From NCBI GenBank assembly GCA_029859805.1, contig JAOUCL010000009.1:1-42671 (forward strand): a stretch of 42,671 nucleotides of DNA, read 5' to 3'. Each line of letters opens with the position of its first letter. Within the stretch, counting starts at the first letter, position 1. The notes beneath the pieces were generated by a model. The model did not search any database, had not been told where the DNA came from, and worked only from the letters and a program-made list of their open reading frames with translations. Made by a program: the position numbers and the translations under genes. The DNA comes from Rhodospirillales bacterium (lineage in GTDB: Bacteria; Pseudomonadota; Alphaproteobacteria; Kiloniellales; JAKSDN01). This document shows, in pieces, positions 34,089 to 42,665 of this stretch.

Positions 34089-34751
34089 TCAGGTCTCGCT
34101 CGGCTTGTCGGGTTCGCCGGCAGGTTCGGGAGCAGGTTCGGGAGCAGGTTCGGGGGCAACTTTGGGCGGTGGCTTGGGGCGGGGCGGTACCAGGGCCTGG
34201 TTGACCTTGGACATGAAGGCGAGCTCGTCGCCGCCCAGCAGGATCGGAAGCTCGGCGGCCACCGCGTCGAGCAGCTTGTCGAGCCAGGCGTCGTCGGCCT
34301 TGGCGAAATCGTGCAGCACGTGGTCGTGGACCAGGTCCTTGTCGCCCGGGTGGCCGACCCCCAGGCGCACCCGCCAGTAGTCGCGCCCGATATGGGCGTC
34401 GATCGAGCGCAGGCCGTTGTGCCCGCCGGGGCCGCCGCCTTGCTTGACCTTCACCTTACCGGGCTTGAGGTCGATTTCGTCGTGCATCACGATCACCTGC
34501 TCGGGATCGAGCTTGTAGAACCTCAGCGCCTCGCCGACCGCCCGGCCGGACTCGTTCATGTAGGTCTGCGGCTCCAGGCCGAGCAGCTTTTCGCCGCCGA
34601 TCCGGCCCTCGGCGACCCGGCCCTGGAAGCGCGTGCGCCATGGACCGAAGCCATGGCGGCGGACGACCTCGTCCACCGCCATGAAGCCGATGTTGTGCCG
34701 GTTGCGCGCATAGCGCGGGCCCGGGTTGCCCAGGCCGACCAGAAGCCGCAT
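34089..34751 (-). CDS. pth: Peptidyl-tRNA hydrolase with a Pro/Glu repeat tail
   Basis: 220 residues; the enzyme core ends near residue 188. It releases tRNA from stalled peptidyl-tRNAs. Visible are [20 protein letters not shown] with catalytic His19 and Asn9, PQTYMNESG with Asn66, [20 protein letters not shown], and [17 protein letters not shown]. Beyond the core the tail is [20 protein letters not shown] and onward, a Pro-Glu-Pro-Ala repeat encoded by 12-bp DNA repeats. Such tails are unusual but not unknown; the one here is likely disordered. It is 30 nt from rplY upstream and 2 nt from ychF downstream. Confidence 0.96.
   Translation of the reverse strand: MRLLVGLGNPGPRYARNRHNIGFMAVDEVVRRHGFGPWRTRFQGRVAEGRIGGEKLLGLEPQTYMNESGRAVGEALRFYKLDPEQVIVMHDEIDLKPGKVKVKQGGGPGGHNGLRSIDAHIGRDYWRVRLGVGHPGDKDLVHDHVLHDFAKADDAWLDKLLDAVAAELPILLGGDELAFMSKVNQALVPPRPKPPPKVAPEPAPEPAPEPAGEPDKPSET
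34121..34156 (-). repeat. 12-bp tandem repeat in the pth tail
   Basis: Three consecutive 12-bp units (CAGGTTCGGGAG twice, then CAGGTTCGGGGG) on the plus strand encode the Pro-Glu-Pro-Ala tail of peptidyl-tRNA hydrolase. Copy number may vary between strains. Confidence 0.85.
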
Positions 34752-34781
34752 AGCGCTCTCCGAGGATGGCGGCGCCGAGTC

Positions 34782-35501
34782 TTACTCCTCGGCCTTCTTC
34801 TCCTCGGCTCCCTCGCCGGGGGCGCCTTCGGCGCCCTCGGGGACCTCGCCCTCGGGGACCTCGCCCTCGGGGACCTCGCCCTCGGGAACCTCGCCCTCGG
34901 CCGCTTCGGCGGCTTCGGCGGCTTCCTCGCGGATCACGCTTGGCGCGGCGACTGTGGCAATGGTGAAGTCGCGGTCGGTGATGGTCGGCTCGACGCCTTC
35001 CGGCAGGGTGACCTCGCTGATGTGCATCGAATCGCCGATGTCCCGGCCGGTCAGGTCGATTTCGACCTGCGGCGGGATGGCGTCGGCCTGGCAGGACAGC
35101 TCGATCTCGTAGCGCACCACGTTGAGCACGCCGCCGCGCTTGAGGCCGGGTGACTCCTCTTCGTTGAGGAACACCACGGGCACCATGACGTTGAGCCGGG
35201 TGTCCCGGCTGACCCGTAGGAAATCCACGTGGATCGGCCGGTCGGACACGGGGTGAAGCTGCAGATCTCGGGGCAGGACCCGCTCGCTGCCGCTGCCGAC
35301 CTCGACGTCGAACAGCTTGGCGAAGAAGCCCCCGCCGGTGATCTCCTGGCGCAGGTCCTTGGGGTCGAGGGTGATCAGGACCGGGTCCTTCTTGGCGCCA
35401 TAGATGACTGCCGGAACGCGCCCGGCACGGCGCGCGGCGCGGGCGGCCCCCTTTCCGGCCCGCTCTCTCGGCTCCGCCGAAAGCTTGTTGATCTCGCTCA
35501 T
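34782..35501 (-). CDS. rplY: Ribosomal protein L25 / general stress protein Ctc with an acidic repeat tail
   Basis: 239 residues. The N-terminal domain (about 1-95) binds 5S rRNA: KLSAEPRERAGKGAARAARR, AVIYGAKKDPVLITLDPKDL, and the C-terminal Ctc/TL5 domain (about 100-190) includes VDFLRVSRDTRLNVMVPVVF and IEVDLTGRDIGDSMHISEV-like sequence. From about 195 the tail is AAEAAEAAEGEVPEGEVPEG and onward: four GEVPE-type units, all acidic. L25/Ctc tails vary, but this one is long and repetitive. Ribosome-binding site GAGGAG lies before the ATG. It heads the rplY-pth-ychF run; the hairpin and promoter region with prs lie upstream. Confidence 0.96.
   Translation of the reverse strand: MSEINKLSAEPRERAGKGAARAARRAGRVPAVIYGAKKDPVLITLDPKDLRQEITGGGFFAKLFDVEVGSGSERVLPRDLQLHPVSDRPIHVDFLRVSRDTRLNVMVPVVFLNEEESPGLKRGGVLNVVRYEIELSCQADAIPPQVEIDLTGRDIGDSMHISEVTLPEGVEPTITDRDFTIATVAAPSVIREEAAEAAEAAEGEVPEGEVPEGEVPEGEVPEGAEGAPGEGAEEKKAEE
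34834..34893 (-). repeat. 15-bp tandem repeat in the rplY tail
   Basis: Four 15-bp units from 34834 (three identical, the fourth with one mismatch) encode the repeated acidic GEVPE stretch of ribosomal protein L25. Shorter 9-bp GCTTCGGCG units follow, encoding AEA/EAA. Confidence 0.85.
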
Positions 35502-35592
35502 TTACTCTCTCCTCGATAAAGTCGCGAGCGGCGGGACCTCTGCCCGCCACCCTACTCGACCGACCCGGCCTCCAGGGGTGCCGGCGCCGGCT

Positions 35593-35611
35593 GCCGCCCG
35601 ATCGGGGCGGC
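35593..35611 (-). terminator. GC-rich hairpin at the prs stop codon
   Basis: GCCGCCC and GGGCGGC with a 5-nt centre form a perfect 7-bp stem whose outer base lies in the prs stop codon. A second palindrome GCCGGCGCCGGC (about 35581-35592) follows on the minus strand. There is no T-tract, so termination is uncertain. Confidence 0.4.
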
Positions 35612-36543
35612 TAATCGAACAGGCTCGAAACCGAACGCTCGTCGCTGATCCGGCTCATGGCCTCGCCCAGCAGGGGCGCGATCGTGATCTGGCGCGTGTT
35701 CTGCGCCACGCGCACGGCCTCGGTCGCCTGGATGCTGTCGGTCATGATCAACTCCTTGAGCGGAGATGCGGTGACGCGGGCGACCGCGCCGCCGGACAGC
35801 ACCCCGTGTGTTACATAGGCGGAGACCGACTTGGCGCCGGCCTCCATCAGGGCCACGGCCGCGTTGCACAGCGTGCCGGCCGAGTCCACGATGTCGTCGA
35901 CCAGAAGGCAACGCTGACCCTTGACGTCGCCGATGATGTGCATGACCTCGGAGACGCCGGCCCGTTCGCGGCGCTTATCGATGATTGCGAGGTCCGCGTC
36001 AAGCCGCTTGGCGATGGCGCGGGCCCGGTACACGCCGCCCACGTCGGGCGACACAATAGTCAGGTCCTGCCCGTCGTAGCGCTCCTGAATGTCCTTGGTA
36101 AACACCGGCGCGGCGTAGAGGTTGTCGGTCGGGATGTCGAAAAACCCCTGGATTTGCCCGGCGTGCAGGTCGAGCGTGACCACCCGGTCCGCGCCGGCGG
36201 AGGTGATCAGGTTGGCCACCAGCTTGGCCGAGATCGGCGTGCGCGGCCCGGATTTGCGATCCTGGCGGGCATAGCCGTAGTAGGGGATCACGGCCGTGGT
36301 CCGCCGCGCCGAGCCGCGCTTCAGCGCATCGAAGGCGACCAGCAGTTCCATCAGGTTGTCGTTCGCCGGATAGGAGGTCGACTGGATGACGAAGACGTCC
36401 TCGCCGCGAACGTTCTCGTGGATCTCGACGAAGACCTCCATGTCCGAGAAGCGCCGGACACTGGCCTTGGTCAGCGGCAGGTTCAGGTATGCCGAAATCG
36501 CTTCGGCGAGCGGCCGATTGCTGTTACCGGTCAGGATCTTCAT
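35611..36543 (-). CDS. prs: Ribose-phosphate pyrophosphokinase (PRPP synthetase)
   Basis: 310 residues, the normal length of class I enzymes. It makes PRPP from ribose-5-phosphate and ATP for nucleotide, His and Trp synthesis. Visible: N-terminal [17 protein letters not shown], flexible-loop region [40 protein letters not shown], and the PRPP-binding loop [18 protein letters not shown]. The sequence [20 protein letters not shown]-like stretch before the loop also fits. A good promoter (36621-36649) lies 78 bp upstream. Downstream on the same strand rplY follows after 109 bp and may share the transcript. Assignment is firm. Confidence 0.97.
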   Translation of the reverse strand: MKILTGNSNRPLAEAISAYLNLPLTKASVRRFSDMEVFVEIHENVRGEDVFVIQSTSYPANDNLMELLVAFDALKRGSARRTTAVIPYYGYARQDRKSGPRTPISAKLVANLITSAGADRVVTLDLHAGQIQGFFDIPTDNLYAAPVFTKDIQERYDGQDLTIVSPDVGGVYRARAIAKRLDADLAIIDKRRERAGVSEVMHIIGDVKGQRCLLVDDIVDSAGTLCNAAVALMEAGAKSVSAYVTHGVLSGGAVARVTASPLKELIMTDSIQATEAVRVAQNTRQITIAPLLGEAMSRISDERSVSSLFD

Positions 36544-36620
36544 GCCAAGGTTCCCAGCGCGGCCCCTGCTCCGCCCCGATCATCCGGGTTTCTTGCCATA
36601 CCCCGGCCGGGTCGGGCGGG

Positions 36621-36649
36621 ACTGTATCAACGCCTCTCCGGTCTGTAAA
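36621..36649 (-). promoter_or_regulatory. Sigma-70-type promoter for prs
   Basis: On the minus strand TTTACA, 17-bp spacer, TACAGT. The -10 is 78 bp upstream of the prs start codon. The upstream lipoprotein gene ends at 36690, so this marks a new transcription start within the long minus-strand run. Confidence 0.6.
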
Positions 36650-36689
36650 TGTCCTTGGCGGCTGTTTGCCAGGAGTTCTTGCGCGACGC

Positions 36690-37619
36690 TCAGGCCCGCC
36701 TGTCGAGCCGCTCGACCAGGGCGCGAATGCCCTGGACGGCGCCCTGGGCGATGCCGTGGGCCGCCGGTCCCCAGGGACCGTCGAGGCTGCCGGCGGGTAT
36801 GCGGTTCTGCTGGTCGATCCGACCCAGTTCCAGCCCGTCGCCGGCCCGGGTGACGGTCCAGGTGATGCGGACCTCCTGCAAGTGTTCGCGTGGCGGACCC
36901 AGGCTGACGGTGCAAGCGACCAGCAGGTCGCCGCCGCCGGCCCGGTCCGCCAGCGGCAGCCGTGCGGCGTCGAGCTCGTGCCCGAGCGCCCGGGGCAGGC
37001 TGAGTGCGCCGTCGCCGGGCAGGTCCCGCATCGGCAAGATGACCAGCCGCGCGCCCGCGAAGCCGGCCAGGCCCGGACGCTCGACCGCAGGATCCTGCAC
37101 CAGGGCGGCGACCGCCTCCGCGGCCCGGTCCATCATCCGGTCGAGGGTCGCGGGATCGCCCGTCTGCCAAGCCCCGGCACTGAGTTCGCTGCGCTGCGCG
37201 GTGCGGCCGACTAGGGCGCCGGTGGCTTCGGCGAGCTCCCAGGAGAGCAGGACTTCGTCTCGCCCGCTCGGCAGTCGCTGTACCGTGGCCCGGCCGCGCA
37301 GGATCTGCCCTGTCCCGTTCGCATCCCGCGTCGAGGCCGCGAGGTTGCGCGCGCGCAGCGCCGCGGCAAGGAGCTCGGCCGCCGCCGCCGGATCGCCCGG
37401 CGCGTCGCGGCCGACCGGCCGCACCAGGATGCCGCTACGATCGGCCAGATAGAGCAGGTCGTTGCTGGACTTGTCTTCGGGCTGAAAGGGCCGCGGCAAT
37501 TGCCCGCAGGCGGCGGCGAGCGATAGGCAGAGCAGAACGGCGGCAAGACGCGGCGCGCTGTCCGGAGCACTGCGCGCGGGGCTGTCGGTCCTCGGCCGTG
37601 CGTGGGGCGGATTCACCAT
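36690..37619 (-). CDS. Lipoprotein of unknown function
   Basis: 309 residues from ATG 37619. The signal peptide has a long N-region and a lipobox LSLAAACGQ, with Cys38 as the lipidated residue. The rest is periplasmic, without other membrane segments. Repeated alpha/beta signature-like parts are AAAAELLAAALRARNLAAST, RDEVLLSWELAEATGALVGR and GARLVILPMRDLPGDGALSL, DLLVACTVSLGPPREHLQEV, suggesting two similar halves that each read a small regulated value. I do not recognise a family. It is 32 nt downstream of the M24 gene and probably the last gene of the hldD-lgt operon. High-G+C codon use throughout supports a real gene. Confidence 0.7.
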   Translation of the reverse strand: MVNPPHARPRTDSPARSAPDSAPRLAAVLLCLSLAAACGQLPRPFQPEDKSSNDLLYLADRSGILVRPVGRDAPGDPAAAAELLAAALRARNLAASTRDANGTGQILRGRATVQRLPSGRDEVLLSWELAEATGALVGRTAQRSELSAGAWQTGDPATLDRMMDRAAEAVAALVQDPAVERPGLAGFAGARLVILPMRDLPGDGALSLPRALGHELDAARLPLADRAGGGDLLVACTVSLGPPREHLQEVRITWTVTRAGDGLELGRIDQQNRIPAGSLDGPWGPAAHGIAQGAVQGIRALVERLDRRA

Positions 37620-37651
37620 GCTATCCGGGCGCTCCCGTTGTCCCGGCGTCG

Positions 37652-38803
37652 TCACACGGTGATCAGGTCGAGCGGCTTGGCCGACAGGGGTTCAGCGCCG
37701 CGCTCGGTGATCAGGCTGGTGCGCCCCAGGGTCATGGCCAGGTTCCTCTCGCTGTCGAAGATGATCATGTGACAGAAGAACACCATGCCCGGGACGGCCG
37801 CCTCCGGGTTGCCGTGATAGAGCATCGGCCAGTCCATCCAGTTGGGCGAGAACGTGGTGCCGAGCGAATAGCCGCAGGCGTTGAGGCGGTGCGCCTGATA
37901 GCCCGCCTTGTCCAGGACCCGCGCGTGGGCGTCGAAGGCCTCGCCGACCGGGCGCCCCGGCTGCAGCGCCGCCTCGACCGCCAAGAGCGCCTCGACCGCC
38001 ACGCCGTGCATCTCGACCTGGTGTTCGGGCGGCCGGCCGACGGGGATGGTACGCATCATGGCCGCGTGGTAGTGGCGGTAGGCGCCGGCCCATTCGAGCG
38101 TGAGTTGGTCCTGCGGGTCGAGCCGGCGGCGGCCGCTGTAGTAACGGCACAGCAGGGCGCCCGGTCCCGAGCCGATGATGTACTCGTTGCCGGGGTAGTC
38201 GCCGCCGCCTTTGAAGACCGCGCCTTGCATGGCGGCCAGGATGTCGCCCTCGAAGGCGCCCGGGGCGGCGAGATCGATCGCCTCCTCCAGCGCGGCGTCG
38301 GCCAACTCGGCGGCGCGCCGGACGTAGGCGATCTCGGCCTCGCTCTTGACCACCCGTAGCCGGCTGACCAGCTCGGAGGCGTCGGTCAGCTCGCCGATCC
38401 CCTCCAGCGCCGTCTCCAGGCGCTTGCCGTTGCGCGCCGTCAACCCATAGGCTTCGTACTCCACCCCCAGGCGCTTGCCGCGGCAGCCCAGACCCAGAAG
38501 AATGTCGCGCAGCTCGAGGGCCGGATCGGCGTCGGGGGCGTCGACCCAGATGCGGATGTCCTCGATCACCGAGGTCTCGTGGGCCTGGCGCAGGTCCGGC
38601 GCGCGGGTCAGCAGAGCCAGGCGCCCGTCGGCCCCCAGGTAGAGGCATTGGAAGAAGACATAGCCGAAGGTGTCGTAACCGGTCAGGTAATACATCGATT
38701 CCTGGCGGAACATCAAAAGGCCGTCAAGCTCCGCCTGGGCCATGAGCGCACAGGCGCGGCTGCGCCGCTCGGCCAGTTCCTCGCGCGGAAAGTGAAGCGT
38801 CAT
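37652..38803 (-). CDS. M24-fold (pita-bread) hydrolase lacking the usual metal ligands
   Basis: 383 residues from ATG 38803, five bases after the pgeF stop region. The creatinase/prolidase N-terminal domain covers about 10-145 and the M24 fold about 155-383. In metal-dependent members the ligands sit in D-x-G, Y-x-x-D, H-G-x-G and two later E residues. Here those positions read LTLEWAGAY (Glu237, no Asp), HYHAAMMRT (Ala where Asp is expected), CGYSLG (no His) and PGMVFFCHMI (no Glu). This matches metal-independent members such as creatinase and ectoine hydrolase (DoeA/EutD), so it may act on a C-N bond of a small solute. Substrate unknown. Confidence 0.82.
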   Translation of the reverse strand: MTLHFPREELAERRSRACALMAQAELDGLLMFRQESMYYLTGYDTFGYVFFQCLYLGADGRLALLTRAPDLRQAHETSVIEDIRIWVDAPDADPALELRDILLGLGCRGKRLGVEYEAYGLTARNGKRLETALEGIGELTDASELVSRLRVVKSEAEIAYVRRAAELADAALEEAIDLAAPGAFEGDILAAMQGAVFKGGGDYPGNEYIIGSGPGALLCRYYSGRRRLDPQDQLTLEWAGAYRHYHAAMMRTIPVGRPPEHQVEMHGVAVEALLAVEAALQPGRPVGEAFDAHARVLDKAGYQAHRLNACGYSLGTTFSPNWMDWPMLYHGNPEAAVPGMVFFCHMIIFDSERNLAMTLGRTSLITERGAEPLSAKPLDLITV

Positions 38804-38808
38804 GACTC

Positions 38809-39576
38809 TCAGGGCTCCAAATAGATGGCGGAGAGGCCGCGCCCATAATCGGGTTCGCCGCGTTGACGGCTGCGGCGGTAGCTGAAGAACCGGTCGGATT
38901 CGCGGCAGGTATCGCAGGGCAGGCACTGCACGCCGACGAGCCCTATGCGGGCCAAGCGCCGCGCCACATAGCCCTTGAGGTCGAACAGGAAGCGGCCCTC
39001 GCGCCGGGCCGGGCAGAAGAGATCGCCGCTGTCTTCGGACTGCTCGAGCAGCGGACCGGGAAATTCGGGGCCCACCTCGTAGGAGCGCTGGGCGATGGCC
39101 GGGCCGACACCGGCGGCGATCGTACCGCGCTTCGCGCCCAGTTCCTCCATCGCCTCGACCACCGCCTCGAGCACGCCGCCGAGCGCCCCGCGCCAGCCGG
39201 CGTGCGCGGCGCCGACGACACGCGCCTTGGAATCGGCCAGCAGGACCGGGGCGCAATCGGCCGACAGCACGCCGAGCGCCAAGCCCGGGACGCGGGTCAC
39301 CAGGGCATCCGCCCGCGGCGCCTCGCCGGGCGTCCAGGGGTTTTCGACCACGGCGACCTGGGCGGAGTGCACTTGATAAGCGGTGACCAGGCGGTCGGGC
39401 TCCAGGCCGATTCGGGCCATGGCCCGGGCCCGATTCTCGCCGACCCTGTCCTTGTCGTCGCCCGACCCGTAGCCGCAGTTGAGCGATTCGTACAGGCCAT
39501 CGCTGACCCCGCCTTGGCGGGTGAAGAAGGCGTGGCGAACGCGCGGCAGATCGTTGAGGGGACCGATGGTGAGCAT
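38809..39576 (-). CDS. pgeF: Peptidoglycan editing factor PgeF (laccase domain, YfiH)
   Basis: 255 residues, the usual length. It belongs to the YfiH/DUF152 family, now linked to removal of wrongly incorporated residues in muropeptides and to purine nucleoside handling. The metal/catalytic residues are recognisable: His in TAYQVHSAQVAVVE, Cys in VLSADCAPVLLAD and His in VVGAAHAGWRGALGG. N-terminal HAFFTRQGGVSDGLYESLNC is also typical. It sits between midA and the M24 gene on the minus strand. lgt-midA-pgeF is a common alphaproteobacterial order as far as I recall. Confidence 0.93.
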   Translation of the reverse strand: MLTIGPLNDLPRVRHAFFTRQGGVSDGLYESLNCGYGSGDDKDRVGENRARAMARIGLEPDRLVTAYQVHSAQVAVVENPWTPGEAPRADALVTRVPGLALGVLSADCAPVLLADSKARVVGAAHAGWRGALGGVLEAVVEAMEELGAKRGTIAAGVGPAIAQRSYEVGPEFPGPLLEQSEDSGDLFCPARREGRFLFDLKGYVARRLARIGLVGVQCLPCDTCRESDRFFSYRRSRQRGEPDYGRGLSAIYLEP

Positions 39577-39626
39577 GGCGAGGGGACTCTAAACCGGGTG
39601 GAACGGCCTGTGTAGTCTCTCGATGA

Positions 39627-40706
39627 TCAGGCGAAGCCGGCGAGCGGGCCGAGGGCCGGATGCGCGAGCGCCAAGGCCTTGAACAGGCTGCCCATCTGGT
39701 CGGTATCGGCGAGACGACGTTCCGCCGCCGCGATGTCCCGCGCCTGGGTCGGCGTGGCCTCGCGCAGCAGGGACTTGGCGCGGGCCTCGAGACCCAGGCG
39801 CTGGAGGAACGTACCCTGGGCCACCGGGCCCTGCGCTCGGGCGCCGGCCTCTCCCGCGGCGCGGGCGAGCGCGGCGAAGTCGACGTGCGCAGTCAGGTCC
39901 GCGCTGCCTGGCTCCGCCAGAACGTCGTGCGCCTGGTGACGCCGGACCGCCTGCAGGCTGGCGCCGAGCCCGCTCTCGGCACGGCCGTAGTCGATGATCA
40001 GCGCCGCGCCGCCCTGCTCGCCGACCCGCCGGCCGAGTTCCGTGGCGATGCCGAGCGCGGCCGGTGAGACTTCGGCCAGGCTTCCGGGCGGCGCGGACTT
40101 CAGCGCCTCCGGCAGCAGGACGGCGGCCGCCGGCGACGGCGGCGACAGGCCGAAGGCCAAATCGCCGGCGTCATCGAGCACGACCATCCGCTCGCACCAG
40201 CCCTGCCCGGTGCGTTCGAACTGGCGCACCGGCAGGGCGTCGAAGAATTCGTTGGCGACAAGCAGCAAGGGGCCGCCGGGCAACCCGGCGACCCCGTCGT
40301 GCCACGCCGCCCGGTAGTCCCGAAGCGCCTCGCGCTGGCGCGCGCGCAGGCCGGGGCTGACCTCGACCATGTGCAGCTCCGCGGCGGCGGGAAAGCCGGG
40401 CACGAGACCTGCGGCGCGCAGGGCGTCGGCCATCAGGGTTCCCCGGCCGGGGCCGAGCTCGACCAGCAGGACTCGGCCGGGCGCGCCCATGCGCTGCCAG
40501 GTGTCGACGCACCACAGGCCGATCAGCTCGCCGAACATCTGGCTGATCTCCGGTGCCGTGACGAAGTCGCCGCGCCGGCCGAAGGGATCGCCGGTCATGT
40601 AGTAGCCGTGCTTCGGATCGGTCAGCACCTGGGCCATGTAGTCGGCCACGGTGATCGCCCCCTGAGCGGCAATCTGCCGGGCGATGCGCTCGGCCAGCGG
40701 CGTCAT
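39627..40706 (-). CDS. Class I SAM-dependent methyltransferase, MidA/NDUFAF7 family
   Basis: 359 residues from ATG 40706, four bases after the lgt stop. NDUFAF7/MidA methylates an arginine of a complex I subunit in mitochondria; the bacterial enzyme is thought to do the same for NuoD. Visible motifs are ADYMAQVLTDPKHGYYMTGD, GDFVTAPEISQMFGELIGLW, SAM-binding LVELGPGRGTLMADALRAAG, LVANEFFDALPVRQFERTGQ and LIIDYGRAESGLGASLQAV. Length and order fit the family well. It lies between lgt and pgeF, with 50 bp before pgeF. The substrate is inferred from the family. Confidence 0.9.
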   Translation of the reverse strand: MTPLAERIARQIAAQGAITVADYMAQVLTDPKHGYYMTGDPFGRRGDFVTAPEISQMFGELIGLWCVDTWQRMGAPGRVLLVELGPGRGTLMADALRAAGLVPGFPAAAELHMVEVSPGLRARQREALRDYRAAWHDGVAGLPGGPLLLVANEFFDALPVRQFERTGQGWCERMVVLDDAGDLAFGLSPPSPAAAVLLPEALKSAPPGSLAEVSPAALGIATELGRRVGEQGGAALIIDYGRAESGLGASLQAVRRHQAHDVLAEPGSADLTAHVDFAALARAAGEAGARAQGPVAQGTFLQRLGLEARAKSLLREATPTQARDIAAAERRLADTDQMGSLFKALALAHPALGPLAGFA

Positions 40707-40710
40707 GGCG

Positions 40711-41529
40711 TCACGAGGAGCCGTGCCCGGCCTTGCCCCCGCTCCACAGGGACCAGAGCACGAAGCCCAGGCCGGCGAGCAGCATGGGCAGCGTGAGCCA
40801 CTGCCCCATGGTCGTGCCGCCGAGGACGAACCCGAGGTGCTCGTCCGGTTGCCGGAACAGCTCAACGAACAGGCGCGACAGGCCGTAGCCGGCCAGGAAG
40901 ATGCCGGTCATCATGCCGCTGCGGCTAAGGGCGCCCAGGCGGACCAACACGTAGAGCAGGACAAACAGCACCAACCCCTCGAGGCCGGCCTCGTAGAGCT
41001 GGCTCGGATGCCGCGGCAGCTGGTCCCGGTCGCCCGGAAAGATCATGGCCCAGGGCACGTCGCTCGCCCGGCCGTAGAGCTCGCCGTTGATGAAGTTGGC
41101 GACACGCCCGAGGAACAGGCCGATCGGCGCGGCCGCCGCAACGATATCGGCCAGGGCGAGTAAGGGGATCCTGCGCCGCCAGGCGAAAGCCACCTCGGCG
41201 ACCACCACGCCGAGCAGGCCGCCGTGGAAGCTCATGCCGCCCTGCCAGACCATGAGCATCTCCAGGGGGTTGGCGAGGTAGTATGCCGGTTTGTAGAACA
41301 GCACGTAGCCGAAGCGCCCGCCCAAGATCACGCCCAGGGTGGCCCAGAGCAGGAAGTCGTCGAAGGCTTCGGGCGTGATCTGCGCAGGAGAGCGGCCGGT
41401 CAGGCGGCGGCAGTAGCGCCAACCGAGCACCAGCCCGATGATGTAGGCGAGCGAGTACCAGCGTATGGCGAGGGGCCCAAGTTCGAAGATCACCGGGTCT
41501 ATGTCCGGGAAGGGAATCGTCAGGATCAT
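40711..41529 (-). CDS. lgt: Prolipoprotein diacylglyceryl transferase
   Basis: 272 residues from ATG 41529, whose ATGA overlaps the hldD stop. It transfers a diacylglyceryl group from phosphatidylglycerol to the lipobox cysteine of prolipoproteins. Seven membrane helices are visible. Signatures: ILGGRFGYVLFYKPAYYLAN, MSFHGGLLGVVVAEVAFAWR with the essential His, and GRVANFINGELYGR, the Lgt signature. HPSQLYEAGLEGLVLFVLLY follows. The frame is open further upstream, but that is antiparallel noise within hldD. Two lipoproteins with clear lipoboxes (27848 and 36690 genes) are encoded in the same window. Assignment is firm. Confidence 0.97.
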   Translation of the reverse strand: MILTIPFPDIDPVIFELGPLAIRWYSLAYIIGLVLGWRYCRRLTGRSPAQITPEAFDDFLLWATLGVILGGRFGYVLFYKPAYYLANPLEMLMVWQGGMSFHGGLLGVVVAEVAFAWRRRIPLLALADIVAAAAPIGLFLGRVANFINGELYGRASDVPWAMIFPGDRDQLPRHPSQLYEAGLEGLVLFVLLYVLVRLGALSRSGMMTGIFLAGYGLSRLFVELFRQPDEHLGFVLGGTTMGQWLTLPMLLAGLGFVLWSLWSGGKAGHGSS

Positions 41530-42509
41530 CTGTAGGGGTCGTCGCTTTCGAGGTAGTCGTGCAGATAGTAGGCTACGCCTGCTTCCAGGCTCGTGAAGGG
41601 ACGTCGGTAGCCGGCGGCGGCCAGGCGGTCCATCTTGGCCTCGGTGAAGTACTGGTACCTGTCGCGGATCGCTTCGGATGTGGGAACGTACTCGATGTTT
41701 TCCGGCTTTTCCATGGCGGCGAAGAGCGCCCGGGCCAGCTCGGCGAAGCTGCGCGCTCGGCCGGTCCCCAGGTTGAACAAGCCGGTGACTTCCGGGTTCC
41801 CGAGCAGCCAGAGCATCACGTCGACGCAGTCGCCGACCCACACGAAATCGCGTTGCTGACCGCCGTCGGGGACGCCGGGTCGATGCGATTGGAACAGCCG
41901 CGCCGTTCCGCTCTCGGCGATCTGCAGGAACAGGTGCCGAACCACGCTGGCCTGGGCCTCCTTGTGGTACTCGTTCGGCCCATAGACGTTGAAGAACTTG
42001 AGCCCTGCCCATTGCGGCGGCTGCGGCGCCTCGCCGACCAGCCGGCGGGCCACCCAGCGGTCGAACAGAAGTTTGCTCCAGCCGTAGGCGTTGAGCGGCC
42101 GCAGGCGCGCCAGATAGGCGACCGACATGTCGTCGTCGAAACCTGCCGCGCCGTCGCCGTAGGTCGCCGCCGAGGAGGCGTAGAGGAACGGTTTCCGCTC
42201 GCCGGCACACCAGTCCCAAAGCTCCTGCGACAGCTTGAAGTTGTTGACGACGAGCTGATCGCCGTCCGTTGCCGTGGTCTGCGAGATCGCGCCCAGGTGC
42301 ACCACCGTATCCAGGAGGGCGCCCCGGGTTTCGAGATAGCCGCTCAGTTCGCCCGGCGATATGAAGTCCTCGAGTTCGTGCCGGACCAGGTTCTGCCACT
42401 TCTCACCCGAACCTAGGCGGTCGCAGACGACGACCCGCTCGCCGCGCTCGACCAGCGCCGCGACCAGGTTGGAACCGATGAATCCGGCACCGCCGGTGAC
42501 CAGGATCAT
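41526..42509 (-). CDS. hldD: ADP-L-glycero-D-manno-heptose 6-epimerase
   Basis: 327 residues. The enzyme (also called RfaD/WaaD) makes ADP-L-glycero-D-manno-heptose for the LPS inner core. Extended SDR features are seen: NAD-binding MILVTGGAGFIGSNLVAALV, VVHLGAISQTTATDGDQLV, the Tyr-x-x-x-Lys pair in PLNAYGWSKLLFDRWV, and the family hallmarks KFFNVYGPNEYHKEAQASVV and DRYQYFTEAKMDRLAAAGY. It is the first gene of the minus-strand run hldD-lgt-midA-pgeF-M24-lipoprotein. A candidate promoter is at 42562-42591. The presence of this gene implies heptose-containing LPS. Confidence 0.94.
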   Translation of the reverse strand: MILVTGGAGFIGSNLVAALVERGERVVVCDRLGSGEKWQNLVRHELEDFISPGELSGYLETRGALLDTVVHLGAISQTTATDGDQLVVNNFKLSQELWDWCAGERKPFLYASSAATYGDGAAGFDDDMSVAYLARLRPLNAYGWSKLLFDRWVARRLVGEAPQPPQWAGLKFFNVYGPNEYHKEAQASVVRHLFLQIAESGTARLFQSHRPGVPDGGQQRDFVWVGDCVDVMLWLLGNPEVTGLFNLGTGRARSFAELARALFAAMEKPENIEYVPTSEAIRDRYQYFTEAKMDRLAAAGYRRPFTSLEAGVAYYLHDYLESDDPYR

Positions 42510-42561
42510 ATCGCTTCTATTCCCGCGCTCCGCGGCACAGCGCTGCGGAGCAGGCCGGCCC

Positions 42562-42591
42562 GTTATAGAGGGCGCCGCGGGGCCTCGGCAA
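42562..42591 (-). promoter_or_regulatory. Candidate promoter for hldD-lgt operon
   Basis: On the minus strand TTGCCG, 18-bp spacer, TATAAC, with the -10 about 53 bp upstream of the hldD start. The -35 is weak by consensus but alphaproteobacterial promoters often carry TTGCC-type boxes. Confidence 0.4.
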
Positions 42592-42665
42592 GCAGCCGTG
42601 CACCCCGGGGGCCGGCCATGCTATAGAGTGCGGACGCGGCAAGAATCCCGGATAGGAGGCCCGTC

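Noticed and set aside
34834-34893. Tandem 15-bp repeats as a possible CRISPR-like array
   Set aside because: There are no unique spacers; the units are contiguous and encode the L25 tail in frame.
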